NCBI RefSeq assembly: GCF_001655055.1
Contig: NZ_LXEW01000009.1
Location: 22,267-86,266 of the forward strand
Length of the DNA stretch: 64,000 bases
Direction of reading: 5' to 3'
From: Providencia heimbachae ATCC 35613
GTDB lineage: Bacteria; Pseudomonadota; Gammaproteobacteria; Enterobacterales; Enterobacteriaceae
The notes under the pieces were generated by a model, which worked only from the letters and a program-made list of their open reading frames with translations, ran no database searches and was not told the origin of the DNA. Shown here one piece after another: positions 26,251 to 39,022 of this stretch (the stretch's first letter is position 1; each line of letters opens with the position of its first letter). A program made the position numbers and the translations under genes.

Positions 26251-27198
26251 ATGGCAAACTACAAAAATCTCCTAGTTGCAATTGACCCAAATCAGGATGA
26301 CCAACCTGCGTTAAGACGTGCTGTTTACATCGTGCAGCGTAATGGTGGACGGATAAAAGCTTTTTTACCTATCTACGACCTTTCCTATGATATGACTACT
26401 CTGCTCTCTCCTGAAGAGCGTAATGCCATGCGAAAAGGTGTTATCAGCCAAAAAGCCGCATGGATCAAGCAGCAAGCCCACTTTTACCTTGAAGCGGGTA
26501 TTGATATCGAAATTAAAGTCATCTGGCACAATAAGCCGTATGAAGCCATAATTCAGGAAGTGATTAGCGGAGAACATGATTTATTGCTGAAGATGGCACA
26601 CCAAACAGATAATTTCGAGTCAATCATCTTCACACCGTTAGATTGGCATCTTCTCAGAAAATGCCCAGCGCCAGTTTGGATGGTTAAAGATAAAATTTGG
26701 CCCGATCATGGTTCCGTTGTTGTCGCGGTTAATTTATCTAACGAAGAATCTTATCATGACGCTCTCAATATCAAGCTGGTTGAGAAAACCAAAGATTTAG
26801 CTCAACGCATTATCAAAGAGCAAGATATTCACTTAGTGAGTGCTTATCCTGTCGCTCCGATGAATATTGCGATTGAACTCCCAGATTTTGATCCTAGTTT
26901 GTATAACAACGCGCTACGCGGCCAGCATCTCATTGCGATGAAAGAATTACGCCAAAAATTCTGTATTGATGAAAAATTTACTCATGTTCGCGAAGGGTTG
27001 CCTGAAAAAATCATTCCAGATATGTGTGAAGAACTTGAGGCTGGTGTTGTTGTGCTTGGTATTTTAGGTCGTACCGGGATATCAGCCGCATTTCTAGGTA
27101 ATACTGCGGAACACGTCATTGATAAGCTTAAATGCGACTTATTGGCCATAAAACCCGATGGATTTGTATGCCCTATTAGTCCTGCTGATGACGATTAA
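26251..27198 (+). CDS. uspE: Universal stress protein E (tandem Usp domains)
   Basis: 315 residues (E. coli UspE 316) with two tandem Usp domains (about 1-150 and 155-305). The start [23 protein letters not shown] and the second-domain motif [26 protein letters not shown] are typical. UspE supports survival, motility and aggregation under stress and binds lipid-like ligands rather than ATP in E. coli. A GAGAGGA ribosome site precedes the ATG. The fnr-uspE order is conserved. Confidence 0.95.
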   Translation: MANYKNLLVAIDPNQDDQPALRRAVYIVQRNGGRIKAFLPIYDLSYDMTTLLSPEERNAMRKGVISQKAAWIKQQAHFYLEAGIDIEIKVIWHNKPYEAIIQEVISGEHDLLLKMAHQTDNFESIIFTPLDWHLLRKCPAPVWMVKDKIWPDHGSVVVAVNLSNEESYHDALNIKLVEKTKDLAQRIIKEQDIHLVSAYPVAPMNIAIELPDFDPSLYNNALRGQHLIAMKELRQKFCIDEKFTHVREGLPEKIIPDMCEELEAGVVVLGILGRTGISAAFLGNTAEHVIDKLKCDLLAIKPDGFVCPISPADDD

Positions 27199-27219
27199 AC
27201 GCCCATAACGTAATATTGT

Positions 27220-27254
27220 AAAGGCCAATGAATTATACCATTGGCCTTTTGTTT
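27220..27254 (+). terminator. Intrinsic terminator of uspE
   Basis: Stem AAAGGCCAATG 27220-27230 with CATTGGCCTTT 27239-27249, followed by TGTTTT. Confidence 0.85.
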
Positions 27255-27334
27255 TATAAGTCCTAACCGCATACCGGATATGATTTAAGCTATTACCCAC
27301 TATCCGCTTAATATCATAATAGTAAATTAAATAT

Positions 27335-27361
27335 AAAAAAGGGCTCTAAAAACAAGAGCCC
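27335..27361 (-). terminator. Intrinsic terminator of pntAB
   Basis: Stem GGGCTCT 27341-27347 with AGAGCCC 27355-27361, followed leftward by six T. It lies 21 bp after the pntB stop. Confidence 0.85.
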
Positions 27362-27382
27362 TAAATAAATATTAATTAAAGA

Positions 27383-28774
27383 TTAAAGCGAGCGTAAAAT
27401 AGCTTCAACGCTATCTTTAGCATCACCAAATAACATCTGTGTATTTTCTTTAAAGAATAATGGGTTTTGAACACCCGCATAACCTGTATTCATTGAACGT
27501 TTAAAGACAATAACGTTATTTGCTTTCCAAACTTCAAGTACTGGCATGCCCGCTATTGGGCTGTTCGGATCTTCTTGTGCTGCCGGGTTAACGGTATCAT
27601 TGGCACCAATAACTAACACGGTATCGGTATTTGAGAAATCATCGTTGATTTCATCCATTTCCAATACGATATCATAAGGTACTTTCGCTTCAGCAAGTAG
27701 TACGTTCATATGCCCCGGCAAACGCCCAGCGACAGGGTGAATACCAAAACGAACTTTGATACCGCGCTCACGCAATTTTGCTGTAATATCCTGAACAGGA
27801 TATTGCGCTTGAGCTACCGCTAGACCATAGCCTGGCGTGATAATAACAGAAGTCGAATTTTTAAGCATTTCAGCCACTTCTTCCGCTGTTGTTTCACGAT
27901 ATTCACCCATTTCTTCATCGGAGCCTGTTGAAGAACCATCGGTACCAAAACCACCGGCTATGACGCTGAAGAAAGAGCGATTCATTGCTTTACACATGAT
28001 GTAAGACAGGATTGCCCCAGAAGAACCTACCAGTGCACCAGTCACAATTAATAGGTCATTACTTAGCATAAAGCCCGCCGCTGCGGCTGCCCAACCAGAA
28101 TAAGAGTTAAGCATTGAAACAACAACTGGCATGTCAGCACCGCCAATTGAAGCAACAAGATGCCAACCAAATGCAAGAGCGATGACCGTCATAATTAACA
28201 TGACAAACACTTGTAGGCCAACGCTATCAGTTCTGACAAAAATAACTAATAAGATTAATGAAACAACGAGCGCAGCTAAATTGAGTTTATGGCGATTCGG
28301 CAACATCATCGGCTTCGATGACATTTTTCCGGATAACTTACCATAAGCCACAATTGAGCCTGTGAAGGTTATCGCACCAATGAAAATACCTAAAAAGACT
28401 TCAGTCAGGTGGATATTTTCCATGACTGAATCAAGGTGCCCTTCGCTCGCAATAAAACTATTAAAACCGACAAGAACAGCCGCTAAGCCCACGAAACTAT
28501 GTAAAATAGCGACGAGTTCCGGCATTTCTGTCATTTCAACTTTTTTCGCTAACCGAATACCGATAACCGCACCGATGACCATTGCTATAATCATCCAGCC
28601 AACATTACCACTATCGGGTCCAAGGATCGTTGCAAGTAACGCAATCGCCATCCCAATAATACCGTAAGTATTTCCTCGCTGGGAACTCTCATGGCGCGAT
28701 AACCCTGCAAGGCTGAAAATAAATAGGATAGCAGCAACAATATATGCAGCTGTCACAATTCCACTCGACAACAT
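27383..28774 (-). CDS. pntB: NAD(P) transhydrogenase subunit beta
   Basis: 463 residues, one more than E. coli PntB. Nine membrane segments (about residues 1-265) are followed by the NADP(H)-binding domain III, with [40 protein letters not shown] and the [15 protein letters not shown] loop. With PntA it couples proton entry to hydride transfer from NADH to NADP+, the main anabolic NADPH source in enterobacteria. It starts ten bases after the pntA stop. Confidence 0.98.
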   Translation of the reverse strand: MLSSGIVTAAYIVAAILFIFSLAGLSRHESSQRGNTYGIIGMAIALLATILGPDSGNVGWMIIAMVIGAVIGIRLAKKVEMTEMPELVAILHSFVGLAAVLVGFNSFIASEGHLDSVMENIHLTEVFLGIFIGAITFTGSIVAYGKLSGKMSSKPMMLPNRHKLNLAALVVSLILLVIFVRTDSVGLQVFVMLIMTVIALAFGWHLVASIGGADMPVVVSMLNSYSGWAAAAAGFMLSNDLLIVTGALVGSSGAILSYIMCKAMNRSFFSVIAGGFGTDGSSTGSDEEMGEYRETTAEEVAEMLKNSTSVIITPGYGLAVAQAQYPVQDITAKLRERGIKVRFGIHPVAGRLPGHMNVLLAEAKVPYDIVLEMDEINDDFSNTDTVLVIGANDTVNPAAQEDPNSPIAGMPVLEVWKANNVIVFKRSMNTGYAGVQNPLFFKENTQMLFGDAKDSVEAILRSL

Positions 28775-28784
28775 AAGTTACCCC

Positions 28785-30697
<1,913 letters not shown>

Positions 30698-31648
30698 ATG
30701 AAGCTGAAAACTACGGTCATCGCAGCCGCGGTGTTATCAATAACGAGTATAACTGCTACTCAGGCGGCTGTTGAATTAACGCCAAAACAGGCCGAAGAAT
30801 TAAAACCTTATGAGCGTATAACAGTCACCGGACGCTTTAATGCTATTTATGAAGCATCCGACGCAGTCTCCCGTAGGGCTGATAAAATGGGGGCTTATGC
30901 CTTTTACATTCAAAGCCTTGATGATATAGGTGATAGCGGTAACATGCGTGTTGTTGCTGATGTCTTTGCAAAAGACGCACCTAAAACTGTAGAGTCAAAT
31001 CGCCGAGTATTCGGTGGTGTTGAAGAAATGTCAAAAGACGATGCTGCTCAATATGAACCTTTTGATACAGTTACCGTAAGCGGTTTCTATCCTTCACAAC
31101 CTGACCTTTATGAAGCGATTGCCAAAAAAGCAAAAGTAAAAGATGCCGCATCATTCTATGTTGTACGTAATATTGCAATGAATGATGGTGGTAACACGCT
31201 GGCAACTGCTTATGTGTATAAAAAAGATGCACCTAAGCGCCAAGTCCAGCTAGAAGAAGCTATTATTCCTGCCGATTCAGATGCAGGACGTGCTCTGCTA
31301 GCTGAAGGTGGGGAAGCAGCGAAAAAAGTCCGCATACCCGGTGTAGCTTCTTCAGAAGAACCTACAACTGCAGTTGGGCGTTTCTTTGAAACTTCAAGTA
31401 GTCAGCCAGGCCGTACAAGCGTGACTTTACCAAGCGGATATGCTATTGAAGAAGTTAATAAAACTGCCGCTGCACAAATGGTTCCATTTGATTCAATTAC
31501 ATTCTCTGGTTATTACACTAACACCCCTGAAGTACGCTATCAAATTGCTAAGCGTGCTGAGGCTAAAGGTGCTAAATACTTCCATATTACAAGAGAATGG
31601 CAATCAAATGGTGGTAGTGTGACCATTAGTGCTGACCTATTTAAGTAA
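30698..31648 (+). CDS. ydgH: Periplasmic protein YdgH (three DUF1471 repeats)
   Basis: 316 residues from ATG 30698 with a GGAAGG ribosome site; the TTG start at 30674 is unnecessary. A Sec signal peptide ends near ITATQAA (about 23). Three YhcN/BhsA-type DUF1471 repeats follow at about 30-100, 113-183 and 240-315. Each has a pattern of the form PYERITVTGRF(N), PFDTVTVSGFY or PFDSITFSGYY, then an AxxKGAxxF(Y/H) segment. The DUF1471 family is linked to stress, envelope and biofilm responses. The exact role of YdgH is unknown. Confidence 0.93.
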   Translation: MKLKTTVIAAAVLSITSITATQAAVELTPKQAEELKPYERITVTGRFNAIYEASDAVSRRADKMGAYAFYIQSLDDIGDSGNMRVVADVFAKDAPKTVESNRRVFGGVEEMSKDDAAQYEPFDTVTVSGFYPSQPDLYEAIAKKAKVKDAASFYVVRNIAMNDGGNTLATAYVYKKDAPKRQVQLEEAIIPADSDAGRALLAEGGEAAKKVRIPGVASSEEPTTAVGRFFETSSSQPGRTSVTLPSGYAIEEVNKTAAAQMVPFDSITFSGYYTNTPEVRYQIAKRAEAKGAKYFHITREWQSNGGSVTISADLFK

Positions 31649-32017
31649 TAGAAAATAAATCTCGCTGAAGCCAGTTTATATCTTAAACTGGCTTTTCTTA
31701 TTTTTAACGATACGCTTCTTCTATATTGACCTTATATCCAACCTCACCCTCTCATTCCCTACATTTTGAATGTATCATTTGATTCATCAAATCCTTATAT
31801 CAATATAAATTTCAGGATCAACAGTAAAAGTGCATAAAATATCTAATTAACTGCATATTTTTCCATTGCATATCTTTCGTTTCATTCGTAGAATCTCACA
31901 CTTGTTTTTTAACAGTCTATTAAACTGGTTTTTTGAAATTAACTGGTTTAATTACTTATCATAATTATTAAATTAACGTCATTTTAACTTTTGATTGTAG
32001 AACAACCAGGATATACC
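31649..32017. other. Gap between ydgH and ydgI
   Basis: 369 bp. A hairpin after ydgH (AAGCCAGTTTATA around 31668 with TAAACTGGCTT ending near 31695, then TTCTTATTTTT) looks like its terminator. The rest is AT-rich and holds the ydgI promoter; no gene is visible. Confidence 0.6.
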
Positions 32018-33409
32018 TTGAAAAATACATTAAGTCTTACAGCCCTAACCGCATTAGTACTTAGCTCAATGGTTGGTGCTGGTGTATTTAGCCTTCCTCA
32101 AAATATGGCTGAAGTTGCCAGTCCGATGGCTTTGATAATTGGCTGGTGTATTACTGGCGTTGGTATTCTATTTTTGGCATTTTCACTTTTACTGTTATCC
32201 CGGCTCCGTCCTGACCTAGATGGTGGAATATTCACTTATGCAAAAGTAGGATTTGGTGAGTTCGTTGGCTTTTGTTCTGCATGGGGATATTGGCTATGTG
32301 CTGTTGTCGCCAATGTGTCTTACTTAGTCATTGTCTTTGCAGCCATTAGTTTTTTTACAGATACGCCAGATAACATCATTTTCGGTGATGGCAACACGTG
32401 GCAAGCATTAATTGGTGAATCTATTCTTTTATGGATTGTTCACTATTTAGTTTTGCGGGGAGTGCAAACTGCAGCAGGTATCAATAAACTCGCAACGCTC
32501 GCAAAGTTAGTGCCACTTGGTTTATTTGTTGTGCTTGCCTTTTTAGCTTTCAAGCTCGATATATTTAATGCTGATTTTAGTGGTATTGAACTTGGAGTGC
32601 CTGTTTGGCAACAAGTCAAAGACACCATGCTTATAACCTTATGGGTATTTATCGGTATCGAAGGTGCGGTTGTTGTCTCTGCTAGAGCTAAAAATCGTCG
32701 TGATGTGGGCTTAGCAACTATTTTTGCTGTTAGTTCCGCTTTAATAATTTATATTTTAGTTACACTGCTATCATTAGGAATAATGCCGCAAGCTGAGCTT
32801 GCTCAAATCAAAAACCCATCAATGGCAACTTTAATGGTTAATTTGATAGGATCGAGTGGTGATATCATTATTGCTGCGGGTCTCATTATTTCTGTTTGTG
32901 GTGCTTATTTAAGCTGGACAATCATGGCTGCTGAAGTTCCTTATATTGCAGCCCAATACCAGTCATTTCCAAAAATATTTAACAAACTCAATGCGAATGA
33001 TGCCCCCTCATCTTCCTTATGGCTAACTAACAGTGCTGTACAGCTTTCTCTGGTTCTTATCTGGCTCAGTGGTAGTAATTACAATACATTGCTAACTATT
33101 GCATCTGAGATGATACTAGTCCCTTATTTCTTAGTGGGTGCTTTTTTAATAAAAGTCGCACTTGAGCGACATAATAAAGCATTATTTGCTGTTGGTTTTG
33201 TGGCCAGCACTTATGGGCTATGGCTCTTATACGCTTCTGGGTTAATTAATCTTTTGTTATCTGTCGTGCTATATGCACCGGGCATCCTCGTTTTCTTATA
33301 TGCACGCTCTCAACAAACAGCCAAAATGCCATTAAAATTAATTGAAAAAATAGCAGCCTATTGTATTGCATTTACGGCAATACCGGCTCTTTACTATTTA
33401 GTGGCATAA
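32018..33409 (+). CDS. ydgI: YdgI-type arginine/ornithine antiporter family permease
   Basis: 463 residues, twelve or more membrane segments, APC superfamily. It matches E. coli YdgI throughout (SALTALVLSSMVGAGVFSLPQNM-like start, DLDGGIFTYAKVGFGEFVGFCSAWGYWLCA, VCGAYLSWTIMAAEVP). No ATG fits; TTG at 32018 has a CCAGGA ribosome site seven bases upstream and aligns with the E. coli start, so it is preferred over TTG 31991. The family includes ArcD-like exchangers, but the substrate of YdgI is only inferred. Its position next to ydgH is conserved. Confidence 0.9.
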   Translation: MKNTLSLTALTALVLSSMVGAGVFSLPQNMAEVASPMALIIGWCITGVGILFLAFSLLLLSRLRPDLDGGIFTYAKVGFGEFVGFCSAWGYWLCAVVANVSYLVIVFAAISFFTDTPDNIIFGDGNTWQALIGESILLWIVHYLVLRGVQTAAGINKLATLAKLVPLGLFVVLAFLAFKLDIFNADFSGIELGVPVWQQVKDTMLITLWVFIGIEGAVVVSARAKNRRDVGLATIFAVSSALIIYILVTLLSLGIMPQAELAQIKNPSMATLMVNLIGSSGDIIIAAGLIISVCGAYLSWTIMAAEVPYIAAQYQSFPKIFNKLNANDAPSSSLWLTNSAVQLSLVLIWLSGSNYNTLLTIASEMILVPYFLVGAFLIKVALERHNKALFAVGFVASTYGLWLLYASGLINLLLSVVLYAPGILVFLYARSQQTAKMPLKLIEKIAAYCIAFTAIPALYYLVA

Positions 33410-33416
33410 AAATCTT

Positions 33417-33462
33417 AGGAGAAGGTGAATTAAGTTAGTCTAAATTTACCTTCTCCTTTATG
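33417..33462 (+). terminator. Terminator hairpin of ydgI
   Basis: Stem AGGAGAAGGT 33417-33426 with ACCTTCTCCT 33448-33457, then TTATG. The loop is long (21 bases) with some internal pairing. Confidence 0.65.
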
Positions 33463-33617
33463 CCATTCCTTGTTCCAAATCTTAAGTCACCTTTCCATTT
33501 ACTACCCTTGAACCAACCACCCTTTTAGACTTTTTATTTTTATGTAATATTTCTCATGCTTCAGGTGTAAATTTCATTAAACGCACTAGTATGTTGTAAC
33601 TAAATTGGAATATAAAA

Positions 33618-33661
33618 AGAAAAGGCACTTAAATCATCAGAGAACCCGATCTAAGTGCCTA
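33618..33661 (-). terminator. Intrinsic terminator of hrpA
   Basis: Stem AGGCACTTA 33624-33632 with TAAGTGCCT 33652-33660; leftward it is followed by TTTTCTTTTTAT. It lies just after the hrpA stop. Confidence 0.75.
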
Positions 33662-33687
33662 TATTAATTATGATAAATTTGTAATCA

Positions 33688-36600
33688 TTACAATTGTGCA
33701 GTGATATTTTCCATCGTTTGAATTATTCGTTTATCAGAAATTGGATATGGCGTCCCTAATTGCTGTGCAAATAAACTCACTCGTAATTCTTCAATCATCC
33801 AACGAACTTCTTGCACTTCAGGTAATGTTTTCTGTAATGGCGTCAATTTTGACATCCACTGCTGCCACATATTTTGTACATGTTCTACCTTACTCATCTG
33901 TGCGCGGTCTCTATTTGGATCAATTGCTAATTTCTCTAATCTACGTTCTATGCCATTCAAATAACGTAAGATATCAGGTAAGCGTTTCCAACCATGAGTC
34001 GTTACAAACCCTTTAAATACTAAACCGGACATTTGTGCTTTTAAGTCTGATAGCGCTAATGCCATAGAAAAATCTACACGCCCCTTTAACCTTTTATTTA
34101 TGGCAAAAACTGATGTTAAAATTTGCTCAACTTGCTTAGCAATATTAACAACCGCATCATTTAATTCAGCGCGTGCATACTCTTTTAATTTTTCAAATTG
34201 TTCTTCATTCCAAACTGGCCCACCATAAGTTGAAATTAATTGATCGATACCGCATGCAATACAGTCATCAATTAACTCTAAAACCTTGCCATATGGATTA
34301 AAGTAGAGCCCAAGTTTCGATTTATTGGGTAGTTTTTCATGTAAATATTTAATTGGAGATGGGATATTCAATAGTAATAATCTACGTACCCCAGCCCACA
34401 TGGCTTGTTGTTGTTCAAGCTCAGTTTCAAATACACGAATGCCTACACTCGTTTTTTCATCGACTAATGCAGGATAAGCTTTAACTGAATATCCACCGCG
34501 TTTTTGTTCGTAACGTTGAGGTAATTCGCCAAAGCTCCAAATATGTAATCCGTTTTGTTCAATACCATCATCTACAACTTCTGAAAGTGTTTCTTGCACT
34601 TTTTCTTTTAGGCTATTTTTTAATGCATCTAGATCTTGCCCTTCCGCAATAGTTTTATTTTTATCGCCAATGACCCGATACGTCATTTTTAAATGCACCG
34701 GTAGTTGCTCAAGTTGCCATGAATCTCTATCAACCGAAACGCCTGTCATCCGGCGCAGTTCACGTTCGAGCTTATCGAGAACGCTACCTTCAGGTACAGG
34801 CACGCGTTCAAGAAATGCAGATGCATAATTAGGTGCAGGGACGAAATTACGTCGAATCGGTTTAGGTAATGACTTAATTAAAGCTACAATTAATTCATGC
34901 CGTAATCCGGGAACTTGCCAGTCGAAACCCGTATTTTGGACCTGATTTAAAATCGCTAATGGAATATGTACCGTGACACCATCAGCATCAGTACCCGGTT
35001 CAAATTGATAACTAAGGCGGAATTTTAAATCACCTTGATACCAATAGTTAGGATAATCAAGGGCTGATACATTCGCAGCATCATCCTTAATAAGCATATT
35101 TTTTTCGAAATTAAGAAGGTCAGATTGCTGCTTAGATACCGTCTTCCACCAATTATCAAAATGACGAGATGAAATAACATCATTCGGAATTCGTTGATCA
35201 TAAAAAGCAAACAGTGTTTCATCATCAACAAGTATATCTCGGCGTCTCGATTTATGTTCTAAATCTTCAATCTCGGACAATAACTTCAGATTTTCTTTAA
35301 AGAATGCATGTCGGGTTGTCCAATCACCTTCAACCAAAGCATGGCGAATAAATAATTCACGGCATAATAACGGGTCTATATTGCCATAATTAACCTGACG
35401 TGAAGCAACAATTGGCAAACCATAGAGTGTCACCTTCTCTGAAGCCATAACAGCGCCTTCCGATTTTGACCAATGAGGCTCGCTGTAATTGTGTTTAGTA
35501 AGGTGTTCCGCTAATGGCTCAATCCATTCAGGGTCAATTGAAGCGGCAATTCTGCCCCATAGTTTTGATGTTTCAACAAGTTCAGCGACCATTGCCCATT
35601 TAGGCGGTTTTTTAAATAGACCCGAGCCAGGAAAGATTGTAAAGCGAGCATTCCTAGCCCCGGTAAATTCAGGTTTATCTGCGTCTTTTTGACCGACATG
35701 AGAAAGTAATCCAGCAAGTAACGATACATGAATACTACGAAAATCAGCTTCCACACTATTAATCGCAAACCCTTGTTCTTTTACAACTTGTCTAAGCTGA
35801 GTATACAAATCTTGCCATTCACGAATACGAAGATAATTCAGAAAATCTTGGCGACACATTTTTCTAAACTGTGCATTTGACAGTGTTTTTTGCTGCTCTT
35901 TCAAATAGTTCCATAAGTTTAGAAAAGCAAGGAAATCCGATTGTTTATCATGAAAACGTCGATGCTTTTCATCGGAGGCTTGCTGTTTCTCTAAGGGTCT
36001 TTCTCTTGGATCTTGAATTGACAATGCCGAAACGATCACCATCGCTTCACGTACTGCACCATGTTTTCTTGCTTCAATAACCATTCGAGCAAGTCTTGGA
36101 TCAACCGGAAGTTGAGCTAATTGGCGGCCAATTTCGGTTAATTGATATCCACGTTCAGCAAGCTTATGAGGTTGAACTGCCCCCAGCTCCTCAAGTAATT
36201 TAACACCATCTTGAATATTACGTTTATCGGGTGCTTCCACAAAAGGAAAGGCTGCAATATCGCCTAATCCGATCGATGTCATCTGTAAAATAACGGAGGC
36301 TAAATTTGTTCTTAAAATTTCAGGATCGGTAAATTCTGGGCGTGATAAAAAATCATCCTCAGAATATAAACGAATACAAATACCGTCAGAAACACGGCCA
36401 CAACGCCCTTTTCGTTGATTTGCAGAGGCTTGTGAAATAGGCTCTACAGGCAATCGTTGGACTTTAGTTCGGTAACTGTAACGGCTAATTCTTGCATAAC
36501 CAGTATCAATGACATATTTGATCCCTGGAACAGTTAATGATGTTTCTGCCACGTTAGTGGAAAGGATAATTCGCCGACCACCATGGGGATGAAAAATACG

Positions 36601-37608
36601 ATTTTGTTCACTATTTGAAAGCCTAGCAAACAGAGGTAAAATTTCAGTATGTCTAAGTTGTAATTTTGAAAGTGCATCAGCTGTATCACGAATTTCTCGC
36701 TCACCGCTCATGAAAATCAAAATATCGCCATTTCCTTCCACGGATAGTTCATTAACGGCATCAATGATCCCGTCTATTTGATCTCGTTCATTGTCGTTAT
36801 CATCTCCCATGACTGGGCGGTAACGAACCTCCACAGGGTAAGTACGGCCTGAAACCTCAACAATTGGAGCATGGTTAAAATGACGAGAAAAACGTTCCGG
36901 ATCAATTGTCGCAGAGGTAATAATAATTTTTAAATCGGGTCTTTTGGGCAGCAATTGACGTAAATAACCCAATATAAAATCGATATTTAAGCTTCGTTCA
37001 TGCGCTTCATCGATAATAATTGTATCGTACTGCAGAAGTAATTTATCGTTCTGTAATTCTGCTAATAAAATACCATCAGTCATCAATTTGACTTGCGTAT
37101 TTTCGCCAACTTGATCACTAAAACGAACTTTATATCCTACATTTTGTCCTAATTCGCATTCTAATTCTTGGGCAAGACGGGTAGCAACAGAACGAGCAGC
37201 CAATCTTCTTGGTTGCGTATGACCGATGAATCCTTGGATCCCCCGACCCAACTCCAAACAAATTTTAGGTATTTGGGTTGTCTTACCAGAACCTGTTTCG
37301 CCTGCAATAATGACAACCTGATGCTTTTTAATCGCATCTAAAATAACGTCTTTTTTCTGACTTACCGGTAAATTATCAGGATAACGAATTGTCGGCGGAT
37401 TGAGGCGCTTAGTCGCTACCTTTTGTTTGGCCGTTTCGATATCGGCTTTAATCACATCCAGAATTGCTGTACGAGACTTTTCATCTTGTATCTTAGCAAT
37501 ACCATAGATCCTTTTTTTTAAAAAAAATTGATCGCGTAATGACGTTTGTCCAATATCAGCTTCTAATGCTGCCAGTATGGATTTCAATTTTAAATCCTTA
37601 TTTTTCAT
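33688..37608 (-). CDS. hrpA: ATP-dependent RNA helicase HrpA
   Basis: 1306 residues (E. coli 1300). It is a DEAH-box helicase with Walker A GETGSGKTTQIPK (about 100), DEAHERS (about 200), SAT and the C-terminal helicase motif NQRKGRCGRVSDG; HA2, OB-fold and a large HrpA-specific DUF3418 region follow to the end. In E. coli HrpA resolves stalled and collided ribosomes and processes some fimbrial mRNAs. The azoR gene is divergent from it, as in E. coli. Confidence 0.97.
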   Translation of the reverse strand: MKNKDLKLKSILAALEADIGQTSLRDQFFLKKRIYGIAKIQDEKSRTAILDVIKADIETAKQKVATKRLNPPTIRYPDNLPVSQKKDVILDAIKKHQVVIIAGETGSGKTTQIPKICLELGRGIQGFIGHTQPRRLAARSVATRLAQELECELGQNVGYKVRFSDQVGENTQVKLMTDGILLAELQNDKLLLQYDTIIIDEAHERSLNIDFILGYLRQLLPKRPDLKIIITSATIDPERFSRHFNHAPIVEVSGRTYPVEVRYRPVMGDDNDNERDQIDGIIDAVNELSVEGNGDILIFMSGEREIRDTADALSKLQLRHTEILPLFARLSNSEQNRIFHPHGGRRIILSTNVAETSLTVPGIKYVIDTGYARISRYSYRTKVQRLPVEPISQASANQRKGRCGRVSDGICIRLYSEDDFLSRPEFTDPEILRTNLASVILQMTSIGLGDIAAFPFVEAPDKRNIQDGVKLLEELGAVQPHKLAERGYQLTEIGRQLAQLPVDPRLARMVIEARKHGAVREAMVIVSALSIQDPRERPLEKQQASDEKHRRFHDKQSDFLAFLNLWNYLKEQQKTLSNAQFRKMCRQDFLNYLRIREWQDLYTQLRQVVKEQGFAINSVEADFRSIHVSLLAGLLSHVGQKDADKPEFTGARNARFTIFPGSGLFKKPPKWAMVAELVETSKLWGRIAASIDPEWIEPLAEHLTKHNYSEPHWSKSEGAVMASEKVTLYGLPIVASRQVNYGNIDPLLCRELFIRHALVEGDWTTRHAFFKENLKLLSEIEDLEHKSRRRDILVDDETLFAFYDQRIPNDVISSRHFDNWWKTVSKQQSDLLNFEKNMLIKDDAANVSALDYPNYWYQGDLKFRLSYQFEPGTDADGVTVHIPLAILNQVQNTGFDWQVPGLRHELIVALIKSLPKPIRRNFVPAPNYASAFLERVPVPEGSVLDKLERELRRMTGVSVDRDSWQLEQLPVHLKMTYRVIGDKNKTIAEGQDLDALKNSLKEKVQETLSEVVDDGIEQNGLHIWSFGELPQRYEQKRGGYSVKAYPALVDEKTSVGIRVFETELEQQQAMWAGVRRLLLLNIPSPIKYLHEKLPNKSKLGLYFNPYGKVLELIDDCIACGIDQLISTYGGPVWNEEQFEKLKEYARAELNDAVVNIAKQVEQILTSVFAINKRLKGRVDFSMALALSDLKAQMSGLVFKGFVTTHGWKRLPDILRYLNGIERRLEKLAIDPNRDRAQMSKVEHVQNMWQQWMSKLTPLQKTLPEVQEVRWMIEELRVSLFAQQLGTPYPISDKRIIQTMENITAQL

Positions 37609-37806
37609 ATTGTTACATATTTAACAACAAAATATATTATTGTCATTAAATCAGATAATATTCTTATATTTAATTATGATTCTAGTTATATCATGAAAAT
37701 ACCATCAATTTTTTTGAACTAAGCTATCTGAATTTCTCTCTATCAATCAGTTACATATCAAGTATTATAAATAATAATGCAACACTAATCAGTTTTGAGG
37801 AAAGAA

Positions 37807-38406
37807 ATGAGTAAATTATTGTTATTGAAATCAAGTATTCTAGCCGACTATTCACAAAGTAATAAAATGGCAGAATATTTTATTCAACAATGGCAGGAAA
37901 AAAATCCAACAGATGAATTAACTGTTCGTGATTTAGTCAATGACCCTATCCCAGCACTCGATGGTGAAATATTAACAGCATTTACCTCTGCTGACACGAA
38001 AACTGAGCAACAACAAGCACATTTGGATCTGTCAAATCAGTTAATTAATGAGCTTAATGATAGTGACGTCATTATCATTGCCGCCCCAATGTACAATTTT
38101 ACTATTTCTTCGCATTTAAAACACTATTTTGATTTTATCGCCAGATCAGGCATGACATTTAAATATACTCAACAAGGTTCTGTGGGTTTATTGGAAAACA
38201 AAAAAGCTTATGTTTTGACTAGCCGTGGCGGAATATATAAGGATACACCTACTGATACTATGGTCCCTTATTTAACCTTATTTTTAAACTTCATCGGTAT
38301 CACTGATATTGAATTTATTTTTGCAGAGGGCATTGCACTGAGCCCCGAGTTAGCAGAACAAGCCCATTTAAAAGCTAAAGAGCATATTGACAACCTTGTA
38401 GCTTAA
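37807..38406 (+). CDS. azoR: FMN-dependent NADH-azoreductase
   Basis: 199 residues (E. coli AzoR 201) from ATG 37807, which follows GAGGAA. Flavodoxin-like fold with the FMN-binding APMYNFTISSHLKHYFDFIARSGMTFKY segment and TSRGG near residue 140. It reduces quinones and azo dyes with NADH and protects against thiol stress from electrophilic quinones. It is divergent from hrpA across about 200 bp. Confidence 0.95.
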   Translation: MSKLLLLKSSILADYSQSNKMAEYFIQQWQEKNPTDELTVRDLVNDPIPALDGEILTAFTSADTKTEQQQAHLDLSNQLINELNDSDVIIIAAPMYNFTISSHLKHYFDFIARSGMTFKYTQQGSVGLLENKKAYVLTSRGGIYKDTPTDTMVPYLTLFLNFIGITDIEFIFAEGIALSPELAEQAHLKAKEHIDNLVA

Positions 38407-38458
38407 ATTTAAGTCTCTATTTCATTAAAGCAATCTACGTATTCCCCTTACTACCTTG

Positions 38459-38482
38459 GCGCACTTTTTAGTGCGCATTTTT
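38459..38482 (+). terminator. Intrinsic terminator of azoR
   Basis: Stem GCGCACT 38459-38465 with AGTGCGC 38470-38476 and a TTTT loop, followed by ATTTTTATTT. It abuts the end of ydbL, which is convergent. Confidence 0.8.
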
Positions 38483-38810
38483 ATTTCTTCTTGAGCCACT
38501 GGCCGTTAATACCTCGAACATATTCCCCCGAACTTGCTCTTTCAACTAATTTTTGGCCTGCAATTCTAGCAACATCTTTAGTTTTAAGATTATTTTTCTG
38601 CGCGATTTCACTATATTTTAAATCACGCTCATGATTAATTTTATCTGTTAATTTAACAGCATCTTTATCATTTTGATCAACCGCAGCTAAATAACCGGAT
38701 AATGTTTCACCAATCATACCGTGCTCTTTGGCCTCATCGACAGTAAGAGCATAAACAGAAAATGTACCAAATAGAGAACACAGAATAATAACTTTAATAA
38801 ATGTCATCAT
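38481..38810 (-). CDS. ydbL: YdbL, periplasmic DUF1318 protein
   Basis: 109 residues (E. coli 108). A signal peptide ends near FSVYA (about 21), and the mature part contains DEAKEHGMIGETLSGYLAAV and the C-terminal GEYVRGINGQWLKK typical of DUF1318. In E. coli it works with YdbH and YnbE in phospholipid transport to the outer membrane and appears to tune YnbE assembly. Its ATG overlaps the ynbE stop (ATGATGA), so expression is coupled. Confidence 0.93.
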   Translation of the reverse strand: MMTFIKVIILCSLFGTFSVYALTVDEAKEHGMIGETLSGYLAAVDQNDKDAVKLTDKINHERDLKYSEIAQKNNLKTKDVARIAGQKLVERASSGEYVRGINGQWLKKK

Positions 38811-39013
38811 TTATCATTCACCTCACCAAATAAGTCGCTATTTTCTTTAAGTAATTCCTCAACCTGGCGGTCAGCTTTTATTTGGATTTCATGTTCAATT
38901 TTAACATTCATATTTATATTGATCGGTTTATCGGGTGTTGCTACCTCTACTCTAAGGCAAGCCGACAAAGCAATAACCATAGTGACTAATAAGCTAATCT
39001 TTAATATTTTCAC
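38807..39013 (-). CDS. ynbE: YnbE, small outer-membrane lipoprotein
   Basis: 68 residues. The lipobox LSAC puts the acylated cysteine at residue 19, followed by a short beta-prone stretch (LRVEVATPDKPININMNVKIEHEIQIKAD). In E. coli YnbE multimers cap the outer-membrane end of the YdbH bridge. It lies nine bases after the ydbH stop. Confidence 0.93.
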   Translation of the reverse strand: MKILKISLLVTMVIALSACLRVEVATPDKPININMNVKIEHEIQIKADRQVEELLKENSDLFGEVNDK

Positions 39014-39022
39014 ATTTATCCT